The notes under the pieces were generated by a model. The model had not been told where the DNA came from and ran no database searches. It saw nothing but the letters and a program-made list of their open reading frames with translations. A stretch of 64,000 bases of DNA. Origin: Burkholderiaceae bacterium. Lineage in GTDB: Bacteria > Pseudomonadota > Gammaproteobacteria > Burkholderiales > Burkholderiaceae_C. The stretch spans positions 682,001 to 746,000 of the forward strand of contig CP126124.1 in assembly GCA_030123545.1 (NCBI GenBank), in the 5' to 3' direction. Made by a program: the position numbers and the translations under genes. Below are positions 52,620 through 62,003 of this stretch, in pieces. Positions within the stretch are counted from its first letter, which is position 1, and each line of letters starts with the position of its first letter.

Positions 52620-53990
52620 ATGGACATAGCGAGGCAGCAGGCGATCGAAGCGTCGCACCAAGACGAAAAGACTTCGCCGCAGGCGCGCAAGGCGGTCTGG
52701 GGCGCGTTCGTCGGGTTCTTCGTCGACAACTACGACATCTTCCTGCCGGTGATCGCGTTGGCGCCGGCAATGGCCTACTTCATCCCGAAGGATCTGGCGC
52801 CGACCACCGCCGCGATCGTCGCGGCGATGATCTTCGCCACCACGCTGATCGGCCGGCCGCTGGGCGCGATCATCTTCGGGCACTTCGCGGACACCATCGG
52901 TCGCAAGAAGGTGACCGTGATCTGCGTGCTCGGCTTTGGCGTGGTGACGCTGCTGATCGCGGCGCTGCCCGGCTATCAGCATTGGGGCGACGCAGTGCTC
53001 TGGGTCTTCATCTTGTTGCGGCTGATCGACGGTATCTTCCTCGGCGGTGAATACACCTCGGCCAATCCGCTGGCGATGGAATACAGCCCGAAGGCCAAGC
53101 GCGGGTTCTACGGTGCGCTGATCCAGAGCGCGGCTTCGCTGGGCACTGCCGCGATCTCGCTGGTGACGCTGGCGGTGCTGTACTTCCTGCCGGCAGGGGA
53201 CATCAATTCGCCATACGTCCAATGGGGCTGGCGCATCCCGTTCGTGTTCGGCGCGTTGATGGCGTTCGGTCTCGCGTACTACTACCACAACTCGGTCGAG
53301 GAGTCCGAGGTGTGGCGGACGGCCGGCAAGGCGGCGCGCACCGAATCGCCGCTGAAGGCTTTGTTCCGCGGCGAGAACCTGCGCAGCTTTCTACAGGTGT
53401 TCGTGGTGATGACCGGCTTCTGGCTGTCGCTGAACGCCGCGCTCGCCATCATGCCGGGGCTGCTCGTGCGGCGCCTGCACGTCACCGGCACGCACCTGAC
53501 GTTCATGCTGGTCGTCGCCTACGTGGTGCTGGCGATCTGCTACGTGATCGGCGGTATCGTCAGCCAGCGCATCGGCCGCCGCACTTACCTGATGGTCACC
53601 AGCGCGATCAGCGCCGTCGTCGGTACGTTCTTCTACTACAAGCTGCTCGGTGCCCAGCCGGGCGATCTGCCGACGATCGGGCTGCTGGCCACGATCACCA
53701 CGGTGCTGGTGGTGCTGCCGGGCGCGCTCGGCTGCGTCTACATCAACGAGCGCTTTCAGACCGGTGTGCGTGCCTCCGGCTTCGGCCTGGGCTACAGCCT
53801 GGCGATCATCCTGCCGGCGTTCTACGTCTTCTATCAAGCTGGACTCGGTCTCTTCATGCCGTTCCACTACACGGTGCTGGTGCTGGTGGTGATCGGTGCA
53901 GCGCTGATCTTCATCGGCGCCGCCTGGGGGCCTGAAACCAAGGATGTCGACTTCGGACCGAAGCCCGCATCGGGTGCGGCAAGCCGCTAG
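52620..53990 (+). CDS. MFS transporter (metabolite:H+ symporter type)
   Basis: 456 aa with about twelve membrane segments. GHFADTIGRKKVTVICVLGFG is the first MFS loop and LIDGIFLGGEYTSANPLAMEYSPKAKRGFYGA the typical MHS-family stretch. Probably imports an organic acid for the downstream catabolic genes. ATG 52620 has AAAGAGGAAAC just upstream; the longer frame from 52509 is unlikely. Confidence 0.88.
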   Translation: MDIARQQAIEASHQDEKTSPQARKAVWGAFVGFFVDNYDIFLPVIALAPAMAYFIPKDLAPTTAAIVAAMIFATTLIGRPLGAIIFGHFADTIGRKKVTVICVLGFGVVTLLIAALPGYQHWGDAVLWVFILLRLIDGIFLGGEYTSANPLAMEYSPKAKRGFYGALIQSAASLGTAAISLVTLAVLYFLPAGDINSPYVQWGWRIPFVFGALMAFGLAYYYHNSVEESEVWRTAGKAARTESPLKALFRGENLRSFLQVFVVMTGFWLSLNAALAIMPGLLVRRLHVTGTHLTFMLVVAYVVLAICYVIGGIVSQRIGRRTYLMVTSAISAVVGTFFYYKLLGAQPGDLPTIGLLATITTVLVVLPGALGCVYINERFQTGVRASGFGLGYSLAIILPAFYVFYQAGLGLFMPFHYTVLVLVVIGAALIFIGAAWGPETKDVDFGPKPASGAASR

Positions 53991-54023
53991 TTCGGACCGG
54001 ATGGCGTTCAAGGAGTGCGTGGC

Positions 54024-54791
54024 ATGACGACACCGCTACCCAAGTTGCTGGCTGGTCGCCGGATCCTGGTGACCGGCGGCGCGCGCGGCCTCGGCCTGGC
54101 CTTTGCGCGCAGCCTGGGCGAGGCCGGGGCAGCAGTGGCCATTGCCGACATCCGTGCCGAGCTCGTCGAAAGTGCCGCGACGACTTTGCGCGAAGCCGGT
54201 TTGACGGCCCATGCGATCGCGGTCGACCTGTCCGACCCCGCGGCGGTCGAACACTGTGCGGCCCGCGCGATCGAGTGCCTGGGAGGCCTCGACGGCCTGG
54301 TCAACAACGCAGCGGTGACCGACTCCGGCGGCAAGGGCGCCGACGACATCGCGGTCGAGACCTGGGACCGCGTGATGGCTGTAAACGTTCGCGGCACCTG
54401 GCTGATGTCGCGTGCCTGCCGTGCCGCGCTGCGCGCGAGCGGCCGTGGCGCGATCGTCAACCTGGCGTCCGACACCGCGCTGTGGGGCGCGCCGAACCTG
54501 ATGGCCTATGTGGCGAGCAAGGGCGCCGTCATTTCGATGACCCGTGCGCTGGCCCGCGAATACGGGGCCGATGGCATCACCGTCAATGCGATCGCGCCCG
54601 GGCTGGTGCTGGTCGAGGCGACCGAGTACGTGCCCGAAAGCAGGCATCGGCTCTACATCGAGCAGCGCGCGTTGCAACGCGAACAGGTTCCGGAAGACGT
54701 TTGCGGCGCGGCGCTGTTCGCGCTGTCCGATCTGTCGCGCTTCGTGACCGGGCAGCTGTTGCCGGTCAATGGTGGTTTCGTTTTCAACTGA
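54024..54791 (+). CDS. Short-chain dehydrogenase/reductase
   Basis: 255 aa classical SDR. Cofactor motif VTGGARGLGLAFARSLG, NNAA in LVNNAAVTDSGGKG, catalytic Ser in NLASDTALWGAP and Tyr-x3-Lys in YVASKGAVISM. ATG 54024 is chosen over GTG 54015 because AAGGAG lies 8 bp before it. Part of the catabolic cluster; substrate unknown. Confidence 0.9.
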   Translation: MTTPLPKLLAGRRILVTGGARGLGLAFARSLGEAGAAVAIADIRAELVESAATTLREAGLTAHAIAVDLSDPAAVEHCAARAIECLGGLDGLVNNAAVTDSGGKGADDIAVETWDRVMAVNVRGTWLMSRACRAALRASGRGAIVNLASDTALWGAPNLMAYVASKGAVISMTRALAREYGADGITVNAIAPGLVLVEATEYVPESRHRLYIEQRALQREQVPEDVCGAALFALSDLSRFVTGQLLPVNGGFVFN

Positions 54792-54803
54792 AAGAGGTCA
54801 ATC

Positions 54804-55334
54804 ATGACGGAGAAGCAAAAGCGGTCCTGGGATCAACCCGAAGGGGCGAGCTTCAAGCAGTGGATGGATTCGCGCGTGGCGCCTCGGTCGACCCGCACCT
54901 ACGACTGGAACGCGCTGAAGTTCCAGACCCAGGTCGATCCGAAGTATGGCCGCGCACAGATGCGCTACGTCGGCACCGGCGGCACCGGCGTCGTAGGGGG
55001 CGATACCAACACGGTGCCGGCGGAGCACTTCACGTTCTCGACCATGGTGTTGCCGGCCGGTCACGAAGGGCCGCTGCACATTCACTACGACGTCGAGGAA
55101 GTCTTCTTCGTGCTGCGCGGCAAGGTGAAGATGATCGCCGAGTCGGTCGATGGCAAGGAGAAGTGGGAGACGATCGTCGGAGAGCGCGACCTGATTTCCT
55201 GGCCGCCGGGCGTCTATCGCGGCGAAATCAACATCGGCGATGAAGAGGCCCTGATGCTGGTGATGCTCGGCTCGGCCAAGCCCGAGACGCCGACCTACCG
55301 CCCGAACGATCCGCTGTCCAAGATCAAGCGCTGA
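54804..55334 (+). CDS. Cupin-domain protein
   Basis: 176 aa, a single cupin barrel. Metal-binding motif 1 fits HEGPLHIHYDVEEVFFVLRGKV (two His and a Glu), with motif 2 around ISWPPGVYRGEINIG. Cupins in such clusters are often dioxygenases or isomerases. It starts 12 bp after the SDR with AAAGAGG upstream. Specific reaction unknown. Confidence 0.82.
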   Translation: MTEKQKRSWDQPEGASFKQWMDSRVAPRSTRTYDWNALKFQTQVDPKYGRAQMRYVGTGGTGVVGGDTNTVPAEHFTFSTMVLPAGHEGPLHIHYDVEEVFFVLRGKVKMIAESVDGKEKWETIVGERDLISWPPGVYRGEINIGDEEALMLVMLGSAKPETPTYRPNDPLSKIKR

Positions 55335-55379
55335 ACGCGAGCCCGCAGCGCGTCTCACGCCTCATCTCTTTCCAGAACC

Positions 55380-56261
55380 ATGGTCGAGATTGCCACGCCA
55401 CGGCTGCCGGCTGCCGAACTCGAGCGACTGGCGGCGCGGTTCCCCGAGCGCACGATCGCGCTCGGCGGGGATCGGCGCGTGTCGGTGCGCGAATGCGGCA
55501 CCGGACATGGCGCGGAACTGCCGCTGGTCTGTCTTCATGGCATCGGTTCCGGCGCGGCTTCATGGATGGAGACGGCGGTATTGCTCGCCCAACACACCCG
55601 GGTCATCGCATGGGACGCTCCCGGCTATGGCGAATCGACCGCGCTGACCATGGATGCGCCGCGCGGCGTGGACTACGCCGAGCGTCTGCACGCGCTGCTG
55701 AATGCGCTGGATATTCAGCGCTGCGTGCTGGTCGGGCATTCGCTGGGCGCGCTGATGGCCGCGCCCGCGGTACGGCTGGATGGTGAGGGCGGCAGGTTCG
55801 CCGCGCTGGTGCTGATCAGTCCGGCGCAGGGCTATGGCGCTGAGGGACGAGAGGCCGATCGCGAGCGCGTGCACGCGGAGCGCCTGAACACGCTGGCCAG
55901 ACTGGGCATCGCGGGCATGGCGGCCCAGCGCTCGACGCGCCTGGTGTCGGAACACGCATCGCCTGTGGCGCGCGCCTGGGTGCAATGGAACATGGCGCGT
56001 CTGCACGAGCGCGGCTTGCGGCAGGCGATCGAACTGCTGTGCGGTGGCGACCTGGTCGTAGATCTGCCGCCGACCATTCCGGTGCAGGTCGCCTGCGGCG
56101 AGCTGGACGTGGTGACGTCGCCGAACGCTTGCGCCGAAGTCGCGCGGCGCTGCAATGTCGATCTGCAACTCATCAAGAGCGCGGGCCACGCGAGCTACGT
56201 GGAGCAGCCGGCTGCGGTGGCGCAGCTGCTGGGCCGCGTGCTGAGCGCCGTGCAAGGCTGA
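55380..56261 (+). CDS. Alpha/beta hydrolase
   Basis: 293 aa. Oxyanion segment CLHGIGSGAASW, nucleophile Ser in LVGHSLGALMAAP, acid in CGELDVVTSP and His in SAGHASYVEQP. The arrangement fits C-C or ester hydrolases of aromatic catabolism. Within the catabolic cluster it may open or hydrolyse a ring-derived product. Confidence 0.87.
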   Translation: MVEIATPRLPAAELERLAARFPERTIALGGDRRVSVRECGTGHGAELPLVCLHGIGSGAASWMETAVLLAQHTRVIAWDAPGYGESTALTMDAPRGVDYAERLHALLNALDIQRCVLVGHSLGALMAAPAVRLDGEGGRFAALVLISPAQGYGAEGREADRERVHAERLNTLARLGIAGMAAQRSTRLVSEHASPVARAWVQWNMARLHERGLRQAIELLCGGDLVVDLPPTIPVQVACGELDVVTSPNACAEVARRCNVDLQLIKSAGHASYVEQPAAVAQLLGRVLSAVQG

Positions 56262-56289
56262 ATCGTTCCATCTGTCTACGTGATCCACC

Positions 56290-57150
56290 ATGAATCAGGA
56301 ACTGCTTGATCCTCAGGACGCCGGCGATGATGGCCCGGATCGCTACAACGTTCCGGCACTGGAACGAGGCCTGCGCTTGCTGGGCGAGTTCAGCCGCGAC
56401 ACCCGCACCCTGACCGCGCCGGAGCTTGCGCGCCGCTTCAAGCTGCCGCGTTCCACCGTGTTCCGGCTGCTGAGCACACTGGAAACCCTGGGCTTCGTTG
56501 AGCGCGACGAAGGCGGCCGCGAATACCGGTTGGGCCCCGCCGTGCTGCGCCTCGGTTTCGAATACCTGGCCTCGCTGCCGCTGAATGAACTGGGCCAGCC
56601 GCTGCTGGAGCGCCTGAGCGACGCATCGGGCCACGCCTGCAACCTGATCGTGCGCGATGGGCGCTCGATCGTCTACGTGGCCCGGGTGTCGCCGCCGTCG
56701 CCGTTCGTGAGTTCGGTCAGTGTCGGTACCCGCCTGCCCGCCCATGCGACGGTGCTGGGCCGCATCCTGCTGACGGATCTGAGCCTGCCCGAACTGCGCG
56801 AACTCTATCCGGAGCCGCAACTGGAAGCCTTTTCCGCGAACACCCCGCGCACGGTGACGGAACTGTTCGATCTGGTGCAGCAAGACCGGCAGCGCGGCTA
56901 CGCGGTCAGTGAAGGCTTCTTCGAAGCGAGTATCTCCACCATCGCCGCGCCGGTGCGCGATCACACGGACCGTGTGGTGGCGGCGCTCGGTCTGACGATC
57001 AACAGCGGCCGCATCGAAGCGAGCGAAATCGACGCGCTGGTCAGCGAGGTCCGTGCGACGGCCGACCAGTTGTCGGCGCTGCTCAACCATGCTCCGACGG
57101 TCAGCGCCGGCAAGCTGGTGCCGCTGCGCAGCGCCAGGAGAACTGCGTGA
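56290..57150 (+). CDS. IclR-family transcriptional regulator
   Basis: 286 aa. N-terminal winged helix (VPALERGLRLLGEFSRDTRTLTAPELARRFKLPRSTVFRLLSTLETLGFV) and C-terminal effector domain (ACNLIVRDGRSIVYVARV, HATVLGRILLTD, QQDRQRGYAVSEGFFE, SISTIAAPVRD). IclR proteins commonly control aromatic and organic-acid catabolism. It is embedded in the operon and overlaps the next gene by 4 bp, so it is expressed with the pathway it probably regulates. Confidence 0.95.
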   Translation: MNQELLDPQDAGDDGPDRYNVPALERGLRLLGEFSRDTRTLTAPELARRFKLPRSTVFRLLSTLETLGFVERDEGGREYRLGPAVLRLGFEYLASLPLNELGQPLLERLSDASGHACNLIVRDGRSIVYVARVSPPSPFVSSVSVGTRLPAHATVLGRILLTDLSLPELRELYPEPQLEAFSANTPRTVTELFDLVQQDRQRGYAVSEGFFEASISTIAAPVRDHTDRVVAALGLTINSGRIEASEIDALVSEVRATADQLSALLNHAPTVSAGKLVPLRSARRTA

Positions 57151-57980
57151 CCGCGGCGCCACAATCCTTTCTGGCGCCGGACGCTTTGGCCGGCCGTACC
57201 GCGGTCGTCACAGGCGGTTCGTCCGGCATTGGCCTGGCGACGGTCGAAGTGCTGCTGTCCGCCGGCGCGGCCGTGGCGCTGTGCGGCCGCAACGCGGAGC
57301 GCCTGGACGGCGCGACGGCCCGGCTGCGTGCGCAGTTTCCCGAAGCGAGGCTTTTTGCGCAGCCCTGCGACGTGCTCGACGCGGCGTCGGTGCAGGCCTT
57401 TGCCGCCGCGAGCCAAACTGCGCTGGGGCCGGCGGCCATGCTGGTCAACAACGCCGGTCAGGGTCGGGTGTCCACCTTCGCCGATACCGACGACCAGGCC
57501 TGGATCGATGAGCTCAAGCTCAAGTTCTTCTCGATCATTCATCCGACGCGTGCCTTCCTGCCGCAGCTGGCGGCCGAGCGCCAGCGCCTGGGCGACGCTG
57601 CGATCGCCTGCGCCAATTCGCTGCTGGCGCGCCAGCCCGAACCGCATATGGTGGCCACCTCGGCGGCGCGTGCCGGCATTCTGAACCTGGTGCGTTCGCT
57701 GGCGACCGAGTTCGCGCCGCAGGGCGTGCGCGTCAACGGCATCCTGATCGGCCTGGTTGAATCCGGTCAATGGCGCCGCCGCTTCGACGCGCGCGCCGAT
57801 AAGTCGCAGGACTGGGCCGCCTGGAGCCGCGAGCTTGCGGCCGGCAAACACATTCCGTTGGGTCGCCTCGGGCTTCCGATCGAAGCCGCGCGCGCTCTCA
57901 CCTATCTCGTCTCGCCGTTCGCCTCGTACACGACCGGCAGCCACATCGACGTTTCCGGAGGCCATTCCCGTCATGCCTGA
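57147..57980 (+). CDS. SDR-family protein with altered catalytic Tyr/Lys
   Basis: 277 aa. The Rossmann part is normal (VVTGGSSGIGLATVEVLLSAG, NNAG at 101-104). At the active site the usual Tyr-x3-Lys is replaced by Thr171-Ser-Ala-Ala-Arg175 (MVATSAARAG), while Ser158 is kept. It may bind NAD(P) without classical dehydrogenase chemistry, or use another mechanism. The start is GTG at 57147 overlapping the IclR stop; its end overlaps the ThDP gene by 8 bp, implying tight coupling with it. Confidence 0.85.
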   Translation: MTAAPQSFLAPDALAGRTAVVTGGSSGIGLATVEVLLSAGAAVALCGRNAERLDGATARLRAQFPEARLFAQPCDVLDAASVQAFAAASQTALGPAAMLVNNAGQGRVSTFADTDDQAWIDELKLKFFSIIHPTRAFLPQLAAERQRLGDAAIACANSLLARQPEPHMVATSAARAGILNLVRSLATEFAPQGVRVNGILIGLVESGQWRRRFDARADKSQDWAAWSRELAAGKHIPLGRLGLPIEAARALTYLVSPFASYTTGSHIDVSGGHSRHA

Positions 57981-59700
57981 ACTCAACAAATCCCCGGCTC
58001 CCCAGCAGGTCACGGTCGGCGCGGTTGTCGCGGCCTTCCTCGAACAGTGCGGCGTGAAGGCCGCGTTCGGTGTGATCTCGATCCACAACATGCCGATCCT
58101 GGACGCGTTCGCGCAGCGCGGGCAGATCCGCTTCGTGATGGCGCGCGGCGAGGCCGGTGCCGGCAACATGGCCGATGCCTATGCCCGCTCCACCTCTAGC
58201 CTCGGCGTGTGCGTCACCAGCACCGGCCCGGCCGCCGGCAACATCGCCGGCAGCCTGGTCGAGGCCTACACCGCCGGCGCGCCGTTGCTGCACATCACCG
58301 GCCAGATCGAGACGCCGTATCTCGACAAGAACCTGTCGTACATCCACGAGGCGCCGGACCAACTCACGATGCTTGACGCGGTGTCGAAGGCCGCGTTCCG
58401 CGTGCGCAGCGCCGAGACGGCGCTGTCGACGCTCAAGAAAGCGGTGCAGGTCGCGCAGACTGCGCCGACCGGCCCGGTCAGCGTCGAGATTCCGATCGAC
58501 ATCCAGCAGACAGTGGTGGAGATGCCGCAGGATCTGGCGCCGTTGCCGGTCGCGGCCGCGATACCGAGCGCGACCGCGCTGGATGCACTTGCGCAGCAGC
58601 TGGCCGCTGCCAAGCGCCCGCTGCTATGGCTGGGCGGCGGTGCGCGCCATGCCGGCGCCGCCGTGCAGCGGCTGAAGGCGCTCGGCTTCGGCATCGTGAC
58701 CACCGTGCAAGGCCGCGGCATCGTGGCCGAGGATGATCCGGCATCGCTCGGTGCCTACAACATCCACAAACCGGTCGAGGCCTTCTACCAACGTTGCGAT
58801 GCGATGCTGGTGGTCGGCTCGCGCCTGCGCAGCAACGAGACGCTGAAGTACGAGCTGAAGCTGCCGCGCCCGCTGCTGCGGGTCGATGCCGACGCGGCCC
58901 AGCAGGGACGCTGCTACGCCGACGACGGCTTCGTCTGCGGCGACTCGGCCCTGGTGCTCGCGGGTCTGGCGGACCGGCTCGAGCAGCGCGGCTGGCGTGC
59001 AGACCCCGAACTGCTGGCCGACCTGCGCAAGACGCATGACGAGGTGGTGCGCACGCTGCATGATGGCCTTGGCCCCTACACCGCGCTGGTGCAGCAGTTG
59101 CAGAAGGCCGCCGGCCGCCACTTCAACTGGGTGCGCGACGTCACCGTCTCGAACAGCACCTGGGGCAATCGTGAGCTGCGCGTGTTCGAGCCCAACGCCG
59201 GTGTGCACGCAACGGGCGGTGGCATCGGGCAGGGCATGCCGATGGCGATCGGCGCCGCTGTCGGTGCACAGGCCACGGCGTCGGGTCGCAAGACCCTGTG
59301 CCTGGCCGGTGATGGCGGCTTCATCCTGAACCTGGGCGAGCTCGCGACGCTGGTGCAGGAGCAGTGCGATTGCCTGATCGTGTTGATGAACGACAAGGGC
59401 TACGGCGTGATCAAGAACATCCAGGACGCGCAGTACGGCAGCCGCCGTTGCTACGTGGAGCTGCACACGCCCGACTACGCACAACTGTGTGCCTCGCTTG
59501 CGCTGCCGCATGCGCGCGTGTCGAACCTGTCCGACCTGCCCAACCAGCTCGGGGCGGCGCTGAAAGCCAAGGGCCCGTTCATGCTGGAAATCGACATGTT
59601 GTCGATCGGCAGCTTCAAGACCACGTTCGCCGGCCCGCCGGTGAACAAGCTGAATCAGATCCCGGCGTTGGACCCCGCGGTCGCGTCGAGCGCTGCCTGA
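57973..59700 (+). CDS. Thiamine-diphosphate-dependent enzyme (acetolactate synthase/decarboxylase-like)
   Basis: 575 aa with the three-domain layout. The catalytic Glu60 lies in VMARGEAGAGNMADAYAR; the C-terminal ThDP motif is GDGGFILNLGELATLVQEQCDCLIVLMND (GDG...ND). Middle domain LLWLGGGARHAGAA. It probably decarboxylates or ligates a 2-oxo acid; the aldehyde product could feed the adjacent aldehyde dehydrogenase. The exact substrate is not predictable. Confidence 0.9.
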   Translation: MPELNKSPAPQQVTVGAVVAAFLEQCGVKAAFGVISIHNMPILDAFAQRGQIRFVMARGEAGAGNMADAYARSTSSLGVCVTSTGPAAGNIAGSLVEAYTAGAPLLHITGQIETPYLDKNLSYIHEAPDQLTMLDAVSKAAFRVRSAETALSTLKKAVQVAQTAPTGPVSVEIPIDIQQTVVEMPQDLAPLPVAAAIPSATALDALAQQLAAAKRPLLWLGGGARHAGAAVQRLKALGFGIVTTVQGRGIVAEDDPASLGAYNIHKPVEAFYQRCDAMLVVGSRLRSNETLKYELKLPRPLLRVDADAAQQGRCYADDGFVCGDSALVLAGLADRLEQRGWRADPELLADLRKTHDEVVRTLHDGLGPYTALVQQLQKAAGRHFNWVRDVTVSNSTWGNRELRVFEPNAGVHATGGGIGQGMPMAIGAAVGAQATASGRKTLCLAGDGGFILNLGELATLVQEQCDCLIVLMNDKGYGVIKNIQDAQYGSRRCYVELHTPDYAQLCASLALPHARVSNLSDLPNQLGAALKAKGPFMLEIDMLSIGSFKTTFAGPPVNKLNQIPALDPAVASSAA

Positions 59701-59710
59701 GGCCGGTGTG

Positions 59711-60508
59711 ATGCGCATTGCATTGATCGGCTGCGGTGCCATCGGCACCGCGCTGCTGGAACTGGTGAAGGACGACGCCGGGCTCGAGATCGCGGCGATC
59801 GTCGTACCGGCCGGTGCGGATGCTGCGGCGCGAGGCGTGGCGCAGCGCCTGGCGATCCAGGCGCAGGTCGTCGCGACTGTGCCAGGGCAGGGCATCGACC
59901 TCGTCGTCGAAGTCGCGGGCCATGCGGCGATCGAGCAGCATGTGCTGCCGGCGCTGGGTCGCGGCGTGCCCGCGATCGTCGCATCGGTTGGGGCGCTGTC
60001 TGCCGCGGGCTTGCCCGAGCGGCTCGAGGCCGCAGCGCGCGAGGGCCGCACACAGGTGCAGCTGATCGCCGGCGCGATTGGTGCGATCGACGCGCTGGCC
60101 GCGGCACGCATCGGCGGCCTGGAAGCAGTGCGTTACATCGGCCGCAAGCCGCCGGACGCGTGGAAGGGCACGCCGGCCGAGCAGGGTCGCGACCTGGATA
60201 CGCTTGGCGTAGCGACGGTGATCTTCGAGGGCTCGGCCCGCGAGGCGGCAGCGCTCTATCCGAAGAACGCGAATGTGGCCGCGACGGTGTCGCTGGCCGG
60301 TCTCGGTCTGGATCGCACCACGGTGCGCCTGATTGCCGACCCGACCGCGGTCGAGAACGAGCACCGGGTCGAAGCCGAAGGCGCGTTCGGCCGCTTCGAG
60401 CTGACGATGCGCAACCGGCCGTTGGCCGCCAACCCCAAGACCTCGGCGCTGACCGTGTACAGCGCCGTGCGTGCGCTGCGCGGCCGTGTCGTGCCGCTGA
60501 TGATCTGA
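59711..60508 (+). CDS. L-aspartate dehydrogenase-like protein
   Basis: 265 aa. N-terminal Rossmann motif RIALIGCGAIGTALLELV, middle ASVGALSAAGLPERL and the C-terminal block YPKNANVAATVSLAGLGLDRTTVRLIADP typical of the AspDH/NadX family. In a catabolic operon it may act on an amino or imino acid rather than serve NAD synthesis. From memory, Pseudomonas aeruginosa has a characterised member (PA3505) in a similar gene neighbourhood. ATG 59711 with GAGG upstream is used; GTG 59708 is adjacent. Confidence 0.88.
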   Translation: MRIALIGCGAIGTALLELVKDDAGLEIAAIVVPAGADAAARGVAQRLAIQAQVVATVPGQGIDLVVEVAGHAAIEQHVLPALGRGVPAIVASVGALSAAGLPERLEAAAREGRTQVQLIAGAIGAIDALAAARIGGLEAVRYIGRKPPDAWKGTPAEQGRDLDTLGVATVIFEGSAREAAALYPKNANVAATVSLAGLGLDRTTVRLIADPTAVENEHRVEAEGAFGRFELTMRNRPLAANPKTSALTVYSAVRALRGRVVPLMI

Positions 60509-60527
60509 CCAAGACGAGAGTCACGCC

Positions 60528-62003
60528 ATGTCAAAACTTCCATTGCTTCCCATCAACGTCGCCGGCGAATGGCGCCTCGGCGCTGCTGACGAGTATGAAA
60601 GCCTGTACCCGGCGACCGCCGAACCGATTGCCCGGCTGCGCGCGGCCAGCCTGGGCGATGTCGATGAAGCGATCACGCGCGCCGATCGGGCCTTTCGCAC
60701 GAGCGGCTGGGCCCAGATGCTGCCGCACGCGCGCGCCACCGTGCTGCACCGCGTTGCCGCGCTGATCCGTGAGCGTTCCGAAGATCTGGCTACGATGCAG
60801 CGTCTGGACAACGGCAAGCCGATCAACGAGACCCGCGCGCTGGTCGCGAGCGCGGCAGGCACGTTCCAGTTCTTCGCCGCCGCGCTGGAGACGCTGGAGG
60901 ACACGATCACCCCCTCGCGCGGTGCCTACGTGACGATGAGCGTGCACGAACCGATGGGCGTGGTCGCCGCGATCACGCCATGGAACTCGCCGATCGCCAG
61001 CGAGGCGCAGAAGCTCGCGCCGGCGCTCGCGGCCGGCAATGCGGTGGTGGTCAAGCCGGCCGAGGTGACGCCGCTGATGGCGCTCGAATTGGCGAAGATC
61101 TGCGAACAGGCCGGCGTACCGAAGGGCATCGTCAGCGTGCTGCCCGGCAAGGGCTCGGTGATCGGCGACGCGATCACCAGGCATCCGCTGGTCAAGCGTG
61201 TTTCGTTCACCGGCGGCACCGCGACCGGCCGACACATCGCCCACATCGCGGCCGACAAGATGATGCCGGTCTCATTGGAGTTGGGCGGCAAGTCGCCCAC
61301 CATGGTGCTGGAGGACGCGGACCTGGACCATGCGGTGGCCGGTGTGCTCTACGGCATCTTCAGCAGTTCGGGCGAGTCTTGCATAGCCGGCTCGCGGCTC
61401 TTCGTCGCGCGCAGCATTTACGGCGAATTCGTGGCCCGGCTGGCGCAGGCCGCCCATTCGCTGCGCATCGGCGACCCGGCCAGCGAGCGCACGCAGATGG
61501 GTCCGCTGATCACGGCCAAGCATCGCGAGATCATCGAGCGCTACGTCGAGCTGGGCGTGAGCGAGGGTGGCCGCATCCGCACCGGTGGCGTGCGGCCGAG
61601 CGGCGCCGACTATGACCGGGGCTTCTTCTACACGCCGACGATCCTGGAAGGTCTGAGCAATAACGCCCGCATCACGCAGGAGGAAATCTTCGGCCCGGTG
61701 CTGGTGGCGATGCCGTTCGACACCGAAGACGACCTGATCGCGCAGGCGAATGACAGTGTCTACGCGCTGGCCGCCGGCGTCTGGAGTCGCGACTTCAAGC
61801 GTGCCTGGAAGCTGGGCCGCGCGGTGCAGGCCGGCACGGTGTGGATCAACACCTACAAGCAGTTTTCCGTTTCCACGCCGTTCGGCGGCTGGCGCGATTC
61901 CGGCCTGGGCCGCGAGAAGGGCCGCGAAGGCATCTTTCAATACATGGAGCAAAAGAGCATGTACTGGGGCATCAACGAGGAGCCGCTGCCTTGGGCACGC
62001 TGA
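60528..62003 (+). CDS. NAD(P)-dependent aldehyde dehydrogenase
   Basis: 491 aa. Catalytic Cys285 in SGESCIAGSR, general base Glu251 in SLELGGKSP, the cofactor segment TPWNSPIASEAQKLAPALAAGNAVVVKPAE and FTGGTATG are complete. It probably oxidises the aldehyde produced by the ThDP enzyme two genes upstream. It overlaps the next transporter gene by 13 bp. Confidence 0.95.
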   Translation: MSKLPLLPINVAGEWRLGAADEYESLYPATAEPIARLRAASLGDVDEAITRADRAFRTSGWAQMLPHARATVLHRVAALIRERSEDLATMQRLDNGKPINETRALVASAAGTFQFFAAALETLEDTITPSRGAYVTMSVHEPMGVVAAITPWNSPIASEAQKLAPALAAGNAVVVKPAEVTPLMALELAKICEQAGVPKGIVSVLPGKGSVIGDAITRHPLVKRVSFTGGTATGRHIAHIAADKMMPVSLELGGKSPTMVLEDADLDHAVAGVLYGIFSSSGESCIAGSRLFVARSIYGEFVARLAQAAHSLRIGDPASERTQMGPLITAKHREIIERYVELGVSEGGRIRTGGVRPSGADYDRGFFYTPTILEGLSNNARITQEEIFGPVLVAMPFDTEDDLIAQANDSVYALAAGVWSRDFKRAWKLGRAVQAGTVWINTYKQFSVSTPFGGWRDSGLGREKGREGIFQYMEQKSMYWGINEEPLPWAR

